The notes under the pieces: model-generated
Told to the model about the DNA's origin: nothing
Database searches by the model: none
What the model saw: the letters and a program-made list of their open reading frames with translations, nothing else
Translations under genes and position numbers: made by a program
Source: an uncultured Rhodospirillaceae bacterium
GTDB lineage: Bacteria > Pseudomonadota > Alphaproteobacteria > UBA8366
Direction of reading: 5' to 3'
NCBI GenBank assembly: GCA_913043025.1
Contig: CAJWLM010000001.1
Location: 62,001 to 126,000, forward strand
Length of the DNA stretch: 64,000 nt
Part shown: positions 53,377 through 62,242 of the stretch, in pieces
Layout: every line of letters begins with the position of its first letter
Position numbering within the stretch: the stretch's first letter is position 1

Positions 53377-54747
53377 ATGGCTGAACACAAAACTATCGCT
53401 ATTATTTTAGCAGCTGGTAAAGGCACTCGGATGGTGTCAAAATTACCCAAAGTGATGCACCCCGTTGCTAATCAACCCATGATTGGTCATGTTTTGACGG
53501 CAACGGCGAAACTAATGCCGAGCAAAACTTTTGTTATCGTTGGCCCCGGAATGAGTGAGGTTTCAAGTTTTGTGAAACCCCATAAGACCGTTTTGCAGGA
53601 GAAACGCCTCGGCACGGCGGATGCTGTAAAGACTGCTATGCCAATGATTGCTGACACTGAGGCCGAGACAGTCCTCATACTTTACGGCGATACGCCGCTT
53701 ATTCGTTCCGGAACTTTACAAAAGATGTTGCAAGCGCGTTCCTCCGGGGCAACCCTCGTGGTACTGGGATTTAGGCCAAATCATCCTGGCAGTTATGGTC
53801 GATTAAAGCTCAATAAAGAGGGTTGCCTGGAAGCAATTATTGAAGCCAATGAAGCGACCGCGGCTGAATTAGAGATTGGACTGTGCAACTCAGGGGTGAT
53901 GGCAGTTGATGCTTCACAATTGGGTGTTCTTTTGGCTGAAGTTGGCAATGATAATACAAAGGGTGAATATTATCTCACCGATATCGTGGCATTAGCGCGC
54001 TTACGTGGCATGGAGTGTGGCGTTGTCGAAGCTTCGGCAGAGGAACTGATTGGTGTCGATGATCGCGCAGCTCTGGCAGAAGCGGAGTACACATGGCAGA
54101 TGGCCCGCCGCACTCGTGCTATGCAGGAGGGTGTAACGCTTTGCGACCCTGGTACTGTTTGGTTTAGTAGTGATACTGATATTGGAAAAGATGTGGTTAT
54201 TGGCCCAAATGTAGTTTTCGGGCCGGGTGTGAGCATTGCTGACAATGTGGAGGTTCGTGCTTTTAGTCATCTTGAGGGAGTGCGCATTGAGGAAGATGTA
54301 ACGGTAGGACCTTTTGTGCGGTTAAGGCCTGGAGCGGTGTTGAAAAAGGGATCAATGGTTGGAAATTTTGTCGAAGTAAAAAATTCGGTACTCGATAAAG
54401 GCTCTAAAGCGGCCCATCTCTCATACATAGGCGACGCTGATATTGGTGAAAAAACCAACATTGGTGCCGGAACAATCACCTGTAATTATGATGGTTTTAA
54501 CAAAAACCGAACTGTAATAGGTAAGTCTGCATTTATTGGATCCAATACCGCTTTGGTTGCACCTATCAATATTGGGGATGGGGCTGTAGTCGGAGCTGGA
54601 AGTGCAATAGAGGCCGATGTGGCAAAGGATGCTTTAGCGCTCTCTCGTGCTAAGCAAATCAATCTTCCGGGGCGGGCTCATGCGCTTCGCAAGAAATTAG
54701 TAACTCAGAAGACATCAATTAAAAATCAAAAAAAGAGCGAAGATTAA
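53377..54747 (+). CDS. glmU: Bifunctional UDP-N-acetylglucosamine pyrophosphorylase/glucosamine-1-phosphate N-acetyltransferase
   Basis: 456 residues from the ATG at 53377; an upstream frame to 53305 is not conserved. The uridyltransferase domain starts IAIILAAGKGTRMVSKLPKV, with YGDTPLI as the metal site. The left-handed beta-helix begins near residue 250 with hexapeptide repeats (VVIGPNVVFGPGVSI, VTVGPFVRLRPGAVL) and the acetyltransferase site KAAHLSYIGDADIG. It makes UDP-GlcNAc for peptidoglycan and lipopolysaccharide from the product of GlmS and GlmM. glmS follows after 2 bases, so the two are one operon. Confidence 0.97.
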   Translation: MAEHKTIAIILAAGKGTRMVSKLPKVMHPVANQPMIGHVLTATAKLMPSKTFVIVGPGMSEVSSFVKPHKTVLQEKRLGTADAVKTAMPMIADTEAETVLILYGDTPLIRSGTLQKMLQARSSGATLVVLGFRPNHPGSYGRLKLNKEGCLEAIIEANEATAAELEIGLCNSGVMAVDASQLGVLLAEVGNDNTKGEYYLTDIVALARLRGMECGVVEASAEELIGVDDRAALAEAEYTWQMARRTRAMQEGVTLCDPGTVWFSSDTDIGKDVVIGPNVVFGPGVSIADNVEVRAFSHLEGVRIEEDVTVGPFVRLRPGAVLKKGSMVGNFVEVKNSVLDKGSKAAHLSYIGDADIGEKTNIGAGTITCNYDGFNKNRTVIGKSAFIGSNTALVAPINIGDGAVVGAGSAIEADVAKDALALSRAKQINLPGRAHALRKKLVTQKTSIKNQKKSED

Positions 54748-54749
54748 TT

Positions 54750-56582
54750 ATGTGCGGGATTGTAGGCATTATAGGAAATCAGCCGGTAGCGCCACTGCTT
54801 ATGGAGGGGCTGAGGCGTTTGGAATACCGCGGTTACGATTCTGCAGGGATTGCTACACTTCGCGATGGATCCATTGAAAGGCGCCGGTCAGAGGGTAAAA
54901 TTATTAATCTGGAATCTCGATTAGATGCCCAGCCAGTCGATGGGAATATCGGTATCGGCCATACGCGGTGGGCCACACATGGTGTGCCATCTGAGACAAA
55001 TGCGCATCCTCATGCAACCTCTCGAGTTGCAGTCGTGCACAATGGTATCATAGAGAATTTCCAGAAGTTGCGTGAAGAACTCACAGAATACGGCAGTCAA
55101 TTTGTAACTGAGACTGATACCGAGGTAATTGTTCATTTAGTTAGCCATTACCTCAATAAGGGCGCCAATCCTGAAGAGGCGGTAGCGCTCAGCCTTCCCC
55201 GGCTTGAAGGTGCTTTTGCCATAGTGCTTATATTTGCGGGCGAACAGGATCTAATGATCGGAGCACGACTTGGTAGTCCCTTAGCTATTGGTTTTGGCGA
55301 TGGCGAGATGTATATCGGCTCCGACGCCCTGGCTTTAGCTCCCTTGACCCAGAAACTTTGCTACTTGGAAGATGGTGACTGGACTGTAATTAGGCGTGAT
55401 GGACCCGAGATATTTGATAACAATCACAAACCAATTCTGCGCCCAGTAGTTCAGACTGCGATGTCCGGTGCCATGATCGGCAAAGGAGATTTCAGGCACT
55501 TTATGTTGAAAGAAATTTATGAACAGCCGACTGTTATTGGAGAAACTTTAAATACAATGCTTAATCCGGTAACCCGAACTATTACACTACCTCCAATGCC
55601 TATCGATTTAACAAATATCTCACGTGTTTCGATAAGCGCATGTGGTACTGCTTATTACGCCGGTTTGGTAGGCAAGTATTGGATTGAACGGCTAGGGCGT
55701 TTGCCCGTTGAACTTGATGTGGCTTCTGAGTTCAGATATCGGGAAGTTCCTATGGAGAGCGACGGCTTGTCCTTGTTTATAAGCCAATCAGGCGAGACAA
55801 TGGACACTCTGTCAGCTCTTCAATATGCGGCGCAGCAAAAACAAAAAATTGTATCAATTGTAAATGTTGATGAAAGTTCCATCGCGCGTGCATCAGATGC
55901 GGCATTACGAACTCTAGCCGGACCCGAGATTGGAGTGGCTTCTACAAAAGCTTTTACTACGCAATTAACAGTAATTGCTTGCCTTGCCATTGGTTGTGGT
56001 CGAGCTCGCGGCACATTGAATAAAGCTGAGGAAGCTGAGCTGTCACTTGCGCTGTCTGAAGTGCCGGGCAGGGTGGCTGAGGTGCTAAAAAATAATGAAA
56101 CAATCGCTGAAATAGCCGAGACCATAGCTGATGCACGTGATGTTCTTTATTTGGGTAGGGGTACGTCATATGCGATCGCTCTTGAGGGTGCATTAAAATT
56201 AAAGGAAATTTCCTATATCCATGCCGAAGGGTATGCTGCCGGGGAGATGAAGCATGGTCCGATAGCTCTTATTGATGAAGATGTTCCAGTTATAGTCATA
56301 GCGCCGGGGAATGATCCTTTATTTGAAAAAACAGCATCGAATATGCAGGAGGTTATTGCGCGAGGCGGTAAAGTAATACTCATTTCAGACAAAGATGGAG
56401 TGTCCCGTTTGCAAGGACACGCTTCTCCCTTCGCGACAATTACTTTACCAAAGGTGGATCCCTTCGTCGCGCCAATTCTGTATTCTGTTCCAGTACAACT
56501 TCTCGCCTATCACACAGCTATTCTTAAAGGCACCGATGTTGACCAACCACGTAATTTGGCCAAAAGTGTGACTGTGGAATAG
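54750..56582 (+). CDS. glmS: Glutamine-fructose-6-phosphate aminotransferase (isomerising)
   Basis: 610 residues. The N-terminal nucleophile Cys follows the start Met (MCGIVGIIGNQPVAPLL); the glutaminase domain has GHTRWATHG and HNGIIEN. Two SIS domains follow (ISACGTAYYAGLVGKYW, SLFISQSGETMDTLSAL), and the C-terminus DQPRNLAKSVTVE is the conserved tail. It makes glucosamine-6-phosphate from fructose-6-phosphate and glutamine. No glmS ribozyme precedes it, as expected outside Gram-positives. Confidence 0.98.
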   Translation: MCGIVGIIGNQPVAPLLMEGLRRLEYRGYDSAGIATLRDGSIERRRSEGKIINLESRLDAQPVDGNIGIGHTRWATHGVPSETNAHPHATSRVAVVHNGIIENFQKLREELTEYGSQFVTETDTEVIVHLVSHYLNKGANPEEAVALSLPRLEGAFAIVLIFAGEQDLMIGARLGSPLAIGFGDGEMYIGSDALALAPLTQKLCYLEDGDWTVIRRDGPEIFDNNHKPILRPVVQTAMSGAMIGKGDFRHFMLKEIYEQPTVIGETLNTMLNPVTRTITLPPMPIDLTNISRVSISACGTAYYAGLVGKYWIERLGRLPVELDVASEFRYREVPMESDGLSLFISQSGETMDTLSALQYAAQQKQKIVSIVNVDESSIARASDAALRTLAGPEIGVASTKAFTTQLTVIACLAIGCGRARGTLNKAEEAELSLALSEVPGRVAEVLKNNETIAEIAETIADARDVLYLGRGTSYAIALEGALKLKEISYIHAEGYAAGEMKHGPIALIDEDVPVIVIAPGNDPLFEKTASNMQEVIARGGKVILISDKDGVSRLQGHASPFATITLPKVDPFVAPILYSVPVQLLAYHTAILKGTDVDQPRNLAKSVTVE

Positions 56583-56640
56583 GTTCCAACGTGGGTGTTA
56601 TTCACCGTCCGATGACGTTGATGTGTTCTTCTGTTTCGAG

Positions 56641-56934
56641 ATGGTTTTAACAATTCCGAACGTGCGGGTGGTTGCCTATTCGGAATATCAATTTTTCCTT
56701 CACGACAAAATTAAAGAACTTCATGACGCTGGAATGGGGTATCGCCGTATTGCTCATTGGTTACGTGAGAGAGGATACAAGACGCCGAGGGGTAAACGTT
56801 TCTTTGCAAATCACGTCTTTTCGATTTTGAAACGAAAACGAGAGAGGGATGCTAACAAAAGTCGGGCAGTTAAGACCGAATATCGGAATTTCTATCTGGA
56901 ATTCATTGAGCGGAAATTGATTAACTCCGAGTAA
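56641..56934 (+). CDS. Short recombinase-domain-like protein
   Basis: 97 residues from ATG 56641 (a GTG at 56623 is possible). The middle, KIKELHDAGMGYRRIAHWLRERGYKTPRGKRFFANHVFSIL, resembles the 'Recombinase' helical domain of large serine recombinases (I..L...G.gy..IA..LN..g..TPrGk.w....V..iL), but there is no resolvase catalytic domain before it. It could be a remnant of a mobile element or a stand-alone DNA-binding protein. The basic stretch RKRERDANKSR would suit nucleic-acid contact. Confidence 0.6.
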   Translation: MVLTIPNVRVVAYSEYQFFLHDKIKELHDAGMGYRRIAHWLRERGYKTPRGKRFFANHVFSILKRKRERDANKSRAVKTEYRNFYLEFIERKLINSE

Positions 56935-56980
56935 CGTCCCTCTCTTACTCACACACCCAAAATCCACTATAATCAGTCCT

Positions 56981-57580
56981 ATGAGAAAACTGACCGCAAC
57001 ACTTTGCCTGATGATTGCTGTGCTTGTTGGAAGTGCGGGAATGAGTGCGAGTGCTGATTTCCAAAAAGGATATGCCGCATACCAAAGTGGTGATTACGCA
57101 ACTGCTCTGCGTGAGTTCCAACCTCTTGCGAAACAGGGATACGCCCCTGCCCAATTCAATCTGGGTGTGTTGTATGAAGAGGGACTAGGTGTTCCAAAGA
57201 ATAATAAGACTGCGATGAAGTGGTACTCACTTGCTGCCGTACAGGGACACGCAAAGTCCCAGTACAATATGGGTGTGATGTACTCCAACGGAAAAGGTGT
57301 TCTCCAAGACTATAAGACTGCTGTGAAGTGGTACAGACTTGCTGCCGAACAGGGACACGCAAAGTCCCACACCAATTTGGGTGTGATGTATGGAACTGGT
57401 AAAGGAGTACTAAAAGATTATATCTATGCTCATATGTGGGGAAATATTGGTGCTATGAATGGAAACAAGAAAGGTGCTGGGTTGCGAGACTTTGTTGGAA
57501 CGAAAATGACCCCTGCCGACATCTCCAAAGCACAAGACCTTGCCCGTGAATGTGTCCGCAAGAAATACAAAGGGTGTTGA
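56981..57580 (+). CDS. Secreted Sel1-repeat protein
   Basis: 199 residues. Signal peptide about 1-25 (TATLCLMIAVLVGSAGMSASA), then about four Sel1-like repeats: APAQFNLGVLYEEGLG, KSQYNMGVMYSNGKG and KSHTNLGVMYGTGKG with W..LAA..GHA helices between. The C-terminal YAHMWGNIGAMNGNKKGAG and MTPADISKAQDLARECVRKKYKGC is the usual end of periplasmic Sel1 proteins in this group. Two repeats are nearly identical in DNA, 108 bases apart, so the gene has recently expanded or been homogenised. Its partner is unknown. Confidence 0.85.
   Translation: MRKLTATLCLMIAVLVGSAGMSASADFQKGYAAYQSGDYATALREFQPLAKQGYAPAQFNLGVLYEEGLGVPKNNKTAMKWYSLAAVQGHAKSQYNMGVMYSNGKGVLQDYKTAVKWYRLAAEQGHAKSHTNLGVMYGTGKGVLKDYIYAHMWGNIGAMNGNKKGAGLRDFVGTKMTPADISKAQDLARECVRKKYKGC
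57206..57400 (+). repeat. Tandem 108-base DNA repeats inside the Sel1 gene
   Basis: The block beginning at 57206 is repeated beginning at 57314 with only scattered changes; a stretch of about 20 bases (acagggacacgcaaagtccc) is exact in both. One unit equals 36 codons, one Sel1 repeat. Confidence 0.85.
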
Positions 57581-57664
57581 GTGAATGAATAGCGGGGACC
57601 AACCCCGTAAAATGGCAATGCTGGTTACGGTAGAGTAATTTCCAAAGGACGTGTTTATAAATGG

Positions 57665-57898
57665 TTATTTGTAAATGTTTAATCCCTCAACGATCCAAGC
57701 AATCACCTTTAAAATTATACCTAAAATTAAAGGTGGTAGTATGATAGTAGCAACGGGGAAGAGGTAGTATAATGGACCCAATTCATCTGCAACGAAAATG
57801 ATGTCTTTTATTCCATCATACGTTCCAGCAGTTACTCCACACACCCATATAAAGGAAAGAGTAAGCCAAATCCAAAACAAGAAGCGTTTCAATTCCAT
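57665..57898 (-). CDS. Small membrane protein of unknown function
   Basis: 77 residues with two hydrophobic segments (about 6-25 and 44-72) joined by a short acidic loop (YDGIKDIIFVADELG). The ATG at 57898 follows GGAG by 9 bases. No family recognised; it sits alone on the minus strand in a region of small accessory genes. Confidence 0.55.
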   Translation of the reverse strand: MELKRFLFWIWLTLSFIWVCGVTAGTYDGIKDIIFVADELGPLYYLFPVATIILPPLILGIILKVIAWIVEGLNIYK

Positions 57899-57941
57899 AA
57901 CCAATGGCTCCGTAAATGTGTATATGATACACGGTTATTTT

Positions 57942-58010
57942 TCAAAACTTACCGTTCACTATCAAATAAAATAAATCCAAGAATGGTATTAAACCAAGCG
58001 AGAGATTTCT
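57942..58010 (-). pseudogene. C-terminal fragment related to the small membrane ORF at 58554-58697
   Basis: Read on the minus strand it gives LGLIPFLDLFYLIVNGKF then stop, which resembles the LGAMPVLGLFYLSVNDGF tail of the frame at 58554-58697. The DNA upstream has no matching first helix in frame, so this is probably a decayed copy of the same small gene. Confidence 0.4.
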
Positions 58011-58143
58011 ACGGTGTGTTATACAGGCCGTGGGACTGCGACAATTCCACCTTTGGGTAATAGAGAGAAGATAATTGGAAGAGGAGAAAGTCCATGAGTT
58101 ACTCAGATAACATCGAAGTCGTTTAGTTAAGAAGTGCAAAATA

Positions 58144-58473
58144 ATGGAAAAGTTCACCGCAAAATTTCCGATTGGGCAAGTAGTGCGCCACCGCCGACAT
58201 CCTTTCCGCGGTGTCATTTTTGATGTCGACCCGACGTTCTCAAATACCGAGGAGTGGTGGCAGTCCATTCCCGAAGAATCACGGCCGAGGAAAGATCAGC
58301 CATACTATCACTTGTTCGCTGAAAATTCTGAGATCACTTACATTGCGTATGTCTCCGAACAGAACCTACTGCTAGATGATACCGGTAAACCTGTTAGGCA
58401 CCCAGCGGTCTCCTCAGTTTTTAATGGAATGGAGGATGGTCGCTACGTATTGCGGACGGAACACGCACATTGA
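58144..58473 (+). CDS. hspQ: HspQ/YccV-family heat-shock protein (hemimethylated-DNA-binding-like)
   Basis: 109 residues. Family features: FPIGQVVRHRRHPFRGVIFDVDPTF at the start, DQPYYHLFAENSEITYIAYVSEQNL in the middle and a short C-terminus near NGMEDGRYVL. In E. coli HspQ binds hemimethylated DNA near oriC in vitro and adapts substrates to Lon; the role here is inferred only from the family. The ATG at 58144 is used. Confidence 0.9.
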   Translation: MEKFTAKFPIGQVVRHRRHPFRGVIFDVDPTFSNTEEWWQSIPEESRPRKDQPYYHLFAENSEITYIAYVSEQNLLLDDTGKPVRHPAVSSVFNGMEDGRYVLRTEHAH

Positions 58474-58553
58474 ACCCAAACCATAATCTGCATTTGAGAG
58501 CCCGCCCCTAAAATGCACCATGTTCGTTCGGAATCTCCTAGATATTAAAAATT

Positions 58554-58697
58554 TCAGAAACCATCATTCACTGATAAATAGAATAAACCCAAGACCGGCA
58601 TCGCACCAAGAATGAATAAGAACGTAATTATGGATGATAGGGACAGAGACTTCAAAGGACGATAGATTAATATCCAGACGCACCATCCTATTATCAA
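58554..58697 (-). CDS. Possible small two-helix membrane protein (TTG start)
   Basis: 47 residues from a TTG at 58697 with GAAGG about 11 bases upstream. Two hydrophobic segments (IIGWCVWILIY and SIITFLFILGAMPVLGLFYL) are joined by a basic loop. It is not certain that this is expressed; the related tail at 57942-58010 suggests a small gene family with one decayed member. The rest of the 450-base gap 58474-58923 shows no other gene. Confidence 0.35.
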   Translation of the reverse strand: MIIGWCVWILIYRPLKSLSLSSIITFLFILGAMPVLGLFYLSVNDGF

Positions 58698-58923
58698 TAT
58701 TATAATGAAACCTTCAATTCAGTCCTCACCCGTTTCTTCAAAACCACGCCAAATCTTCATTCCTGTTATGTCCCACACTTAATCGAAGGATGAGCCTGTC
58801 ACCTCCGTTGAAGAGTTTGTTTAAAGTTGAGACGAAAATGTCTAATATCAAAAAACAATCATAACCTAAAAAATGATTTGAGATGAGACATGTCCAGTCA
58901 TTTGTGTCGAGAGAGGATCCGCC

Positions 58924-59328
58924 ATGAAACCCGACTTTAAAGAAGGGAATACCACCAACCGGCGCATTGTTATAAATAAGGACCGTACCATTACAGTCGC
59001 TGGGGGAGAATTTGATGTTTACGCTACGCCGGAAATGATTCGAGATATCGAGCAAACTTGTAAATCATATATACTAGAGTTTGCCGAGGAAGGTGAGGAC
59101 TCAGTGGGAACACAGGTTAATATTTCTCACATAGGTGCCACTCTTAGAGACATGTCAGCAGAAGTGACTGCCACCGTCAAATCAATCGATCGTCGTCGTA
59201 TTACGTTTGATATTTCTGTAAGAGACGAATTTGATGAAGTTGGTATTGGAACTCATGAGCGCTTCATCACAGACGCCGCCAAATCAGCAGAACGCCTAAG
59301 GGCAAAGGCAAAAAAGGCTGGCATATAA
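58924..59328 (+). CDS. Hot-dog thioesterase, FlK (fluoroacetyl-CoA thioesterase)-like
   Basis: 134 residues forming one hot-dog domain. FDVYATPEMIRDIEQTCKSY and SVGTQVNISHIGATLRDM match the FlK-type layout, in which the Thr, Glu and His of 'TP.mi..iE..c' and 'vgt.V.i.Hi..t' form the active site; DEVGIGTHERFI is the typical C-terminal strand. It would hydrolyse an acyl-CoA thioester in the cytosol. A GAGAGGATC site precedes the ATG. The substrate is not deducible and fluoroacetate should not be assumed. Confidence 0.8.
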   Translation: MKPDFKEGNTTNRRIVINKDRTITVAGGEFDVYATPEMIRDIEQTCKSYILEFAEEGEDSVGTQVNISHIGATLRDMSAEVTATVKSIDRRRITFDISVRDEFDEVGIGTHERFITDAAKSAERLRAKAKKAGI

Positions 59329-59366
59329 TTATTTGTATATAGCGTAAATATTTGGTTTTGGACGGG

Positions 59367-59816
59367 CTAGGGTCTCATCGCTTCTTGAACAATCATTTCC
59401 ATCCGGTCTAAAAATTTAGACCGATCTGCCTTGCCAAAAGGGGGAGGGCCACCAGTCATTTCGCCAGTTTCGCGAATCCCCTCCTTAATTGCTCGAGTGG
59501 CAAGAGCCGTGCCGATATTATCGTCTGTAAAAATGTTGCCGTTAGGTCGTATCGCGAAGGCACCCTGTTTAAGGCATCGTGCGGCTAGGGGAATATCATT
59601 GGTCACGCATATGTCTTCTCGACCGATGTGGTCTGCAATCCAATCGTCGGCGGCATCTGCGCCCTGGGTAACAACCACAACCTGTACCAGTGGATTCAGT
59701 GACGGTCGTAGTCCGCCATCGCATACCAAATAGGTCTCGAGCTGGTGTCGTGTTATCACCCGTTCTACCTCGTCCTTCACAGGACAAGCGTCAGCATCAA
59801 CATATATTTTAACCAT
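59367..59816 (-). CDS. YaiI/YqxD family protein (UPF0178)
   Basis: 149 residues. Signature segments are KIYVDADACPVKDEVERV at the start, VVTQGADAADDWIADHI and ICVTNDIPLAARCLKQGA, with conserved Asp residues arranged as in PIN/NYN-like nucleases. The biological role of the family is not settled. It converges on the thioesterase gene. Confidence 0.92.
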   Translation of the reverse strand: MVKIYVDADACPVKDEVERVITRHQLETYLVCDGGLRPSLNPLVQVVVVTQGADAADDWIADHIGREDICVTNDIPLAARCLKQGAFAIRPNGNIFTDDNIGTALATRAIKEGIRETGEMTGGPPPFGKADRSKFLDRMEMIVQEAMRP

Positions 59817-59917
59817 TATAAAAATAAAATTTTCACGAATTTAATCTGTAGTTTTTGATTGTATCAGGGTTTGCGGGACTGTCGGGCTTATCTGTAAGTT
59901 TGTTGAGACCCTTCATA

Positions 59918-61054
59918 TCAGTAGTCCATTAGGTCGAAGATGTCCTTCATGTAGTTTGGTGCAGTGCTGAATACAATGACAATCCGATTGCGATTTGGGT
60001 CAACGCCAATGCGCTGTCCGCCGTAACCTACCCACCAAAACTGTTCCCCACGGAGCCAAGTTTGAAATCCGTAACCATCAAAACCACGACCCTGAGGAGC
60101 ATCATTTTCTATACGCCCCTTGCTTTGCTTGCTGGTAGCTTGGCGCATATAATCTCCCAGGCAGCCATTCTCTTTAGTACGTTCAAGACTCCATAATGCT
60201 AATCTAGCCCAGTCAGGCATTGTCGCATAAAATCCACTAAATGAGAGCGGAGTTCCGTTACGATCAGTTAACCAGAATGCATAATTGCCTGCACCAATTT
60301 TACTCCAAAGGTTACGGCTAAATGCATCAACCATGTTAGTATCACGAGCTGTGGCTGCTATTACACGCTCAAGACTAGCAGTGTCATGGCCATGGTACCT
60401 AAATTTGGTTCCTTGCGGTGCGCTTTGACTTGCTACACGAAATAGATCCATCATTTCTATTTGGTTCGTTTTTGTAAGTTTTTGAAACTGTTTTGGAATA
60501 GTGTGTCCATGTTCTGTTGGCTTCGCATGTCCAGATGCCATGCGCAGGCTATTATAAATTTCTACATCCTTATAAAATGTAAAAGCTATGTCGGGCGCAT
60601 ACTTGCCGATTGGATCGCTAAGGCTACGAATACGACCATCACACAGCTGTTGTCCCAACGCATACGCCGTAAGGCTTTTTGCCATGCTCATTGAGAGAAA
60701 TTTGGTATCTTTATTGCTGCTACGTTTATAGTTCTCAAACACGATAGCGCCATCCTGAATTACCATTAGGGCAACATTGTCCTCATTGGTAATCAGATAC
60801 TTTGCTTCCTGAACTAACCCCCAGCTGCCTTTACGATAAGGTAGTGTTCTTACGTTAGAACTTGGGGGCAGACGCTTCAACTCTGTGTGGTTTCGGTCAA
60901 GTTCGTTGCCTGTTAATAGGCTATAACGTAAACGGTTTTCCGCCTTCGCAATTGCTGAGAGGGCAAAAATGAAAACAGTTGTGACAATTAATAAGTTATT
61001 TACTAATGAGGAGATTTGTCCCTCAAAATACAAATTAAACTTGGTATTAGTCAT
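59918..61054 (-). CDS. Serine hydrolase (beta-lactamase/6-aminohexanoate hydrolase-like), membrane-anchored or secreted
   Basis: 378 residues. An N-terminal hydrophobic segment (LLIVTTVFIFALSAIAKA) is a signal peptide or anchor. The nucleophile and Lys lie in SMSMAKSLTAYALG (S-x-x-K). The Tyr motif is RYHGHDTASLERVI, resembling the 'Y.s.DT.lL' form of 6-aminohexanoate-dimer hydrolase relatives rather than the Y-x-N of class C beta-lactamases. The C-terminal GYGGQRIGVDPNRN is in place of the KTG strand. It acts in the periplasm on an amide or ester; the substrate is unknown. Confidence 0.85.
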   Translation of the reverse strand: MTNTKFNLYFEGQISSLVNNLLIVTTVFIFALSAIAKAENRLRYSLLTGNELDRNHTELKRLPPSSNVRTLPYRKGSWGLVQEAKYLITNEDNVALMVIQDGAIVFENYKRSSNKDTKFLSMSMAKSLTAYALGQQLCDGRIRSLSDPIGKYAPDIAFTFYKDVEIYNSLRMASGHAKPTEHGHTIPKQFQKLTKTNQIEMMDLFRVASQSAPQGTKFRYHGHDTASLERVIAATARDTNMVDAFSRNLWSKIGAGNYAFWLTDRNGTPLSFSGFYATMPDWARLALWSLERTKENGCLGDYMRQATSKQSKGRIENDAPQGRGFDGYGFQTWLRGEQFWWVGYGGQRIGVDPNRNRIVIVFSTAPNYMKDIFDLMDY

Positions 61055-61180
61055 TTGAACCCTCTGCCCTCTATCTCGTGTATTCCTCCATCAAAGATCA
61101 ATCGGGCATTGGAGGTGAAAGTATTCCCAATAGCCAAAGAAAGCTGTAATTTTAGGAAATAATAATGGTGTCTGAATATT

Positions 61181-62038
61181 TTAACGCCATCCTTGCCAAT
61201 CTAATCGAGGCGTATCGTTGCAATATCCCCATTTTCCAAAAAATGCCTTTGTCCCGTCTATTTGGAACCAAACTTTTCCATGATAAAAACTTCCATTCAC
61301 GCTATTCTGACAACGCTGACTGCTCTTATCCTGGATCCATTGCCCGTTAAACCGAGCCCCATTATTCTTGTAGGCTCCTATGAAACGGCCGTTACTCCAA
61401 TCATAGCTACCTACACGTCCATCAGCTCCTGGGATGTTATGTAATACTATATTTGTCGTACTCTTACTTCCATTAGGGTTTGTCCATTCGGATTGCCATG
61501 TTTTTGATATGTAACGGGCAGTATCATTTGACGTCGTTTCGAGGGGCTGAGGCTTCTGTGGTATAAATTCACCAGAAAATTTCAAAGGTGCGGGATTAGA
61601 AGGCGGTTTTGAAACCGTCTTTCGGCTCAATATGCGAGTGGATTTGATGCTACATTTGGCAAATGATTGACCGTCTTTTTGTAGTTGGTACATCATTTCG
61701 TAAAATTCAAATCGATTTAACCGATTCATATCGTTATATCGTTCGTATTTTAGATACTTTAGTGTTCCATTTTTGAAAAATGTAACCCTCGAATTTCCTT
61801 GAATTTCTATATAGCGCCCGTTTGGGCGTCTATCGTTGAAATTGAAATTCCGCATCCCTAAGACTATTTTACGCGATTTATCGATTTTATATTCAGCATT
61901 CCAAGTAAGTCGGTTGACCCCCACACCGCTGCTAGCCTGCTGGCACGAAAGTGTTGTTGAAATTATGTCAGCATTAGCGGATCTGATAGTGAATACAGCC
62001 GTTAAGGCAATGCAAAAAAGCGCGAAATTAATTTTCAT
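61181..62038 (-). CDS. Secreted protein of unknown function
   Basis: 285 residues from the ATG at 62038 (the frame is open to 62071); this start gives a clean signal peptide, KINFALFCIALTAVFTIRSANA. The N-terminal half (to about 150) is basic and has two Cys; the C-terminal 110 residues form a Trp/Gly-rich domain: TWQSEWTNPNGSK, SYDWSNGRFIGAYKNNGARF and GKVWFQIDGTKAFFGKWGY. That pattern suggests a beta-barrel-like repeated fold. I recognise no family. Confidence 0.65.
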   Translation of the reverse strand: MKINFALFCIALTAVFTIRSANADIISTTLSCQQASSGVGVNRLTWNAEYKIDKSRKIVLGMRNFNFNDRRPNGRYIEIQGNSRVTFFKNGTLKYLKYERYNDMNRLNRFEFYEMMYQLQKDGQSFAKCSIKSTRILSRKTVSKPPSNPAPLKFSGEFIPQKPQPLETTSNDTARYISKTWQSEWTNPNGSKSTTNIVLHNIPGADGRVGSYDWSNGRFIGAYKNNGARFNGQWIQDKSSQRCQNSVNGSFYHGKVWFQIDGTKAFFGKWGYCNDTPRLDWQGWR

Positions 62039-62242
62039 TATACGTTCCAAGAAGTGCGTAGTCTGACACAAGTTTAATGATCGATTTCATCAAATTATAC
62101 AAATGTTTTGATTCACGCACCAAAGATTAATTCTTTTTAAATAAAAAGGCCTTTGAAATATACCGCTGTAGTTGTTGATATCGGTAAAACATTGTTATTG
62201 GAGTGCTTTGGTTTTTTTAGGTTTGTGTCTAGAATGTAGATC

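Noticed and set aside
58924-59328. Fluoroacetate resistance gene
   Set aside because: Only the hot-dog fold and motif layout match FlK; substrate cannot be inferred.
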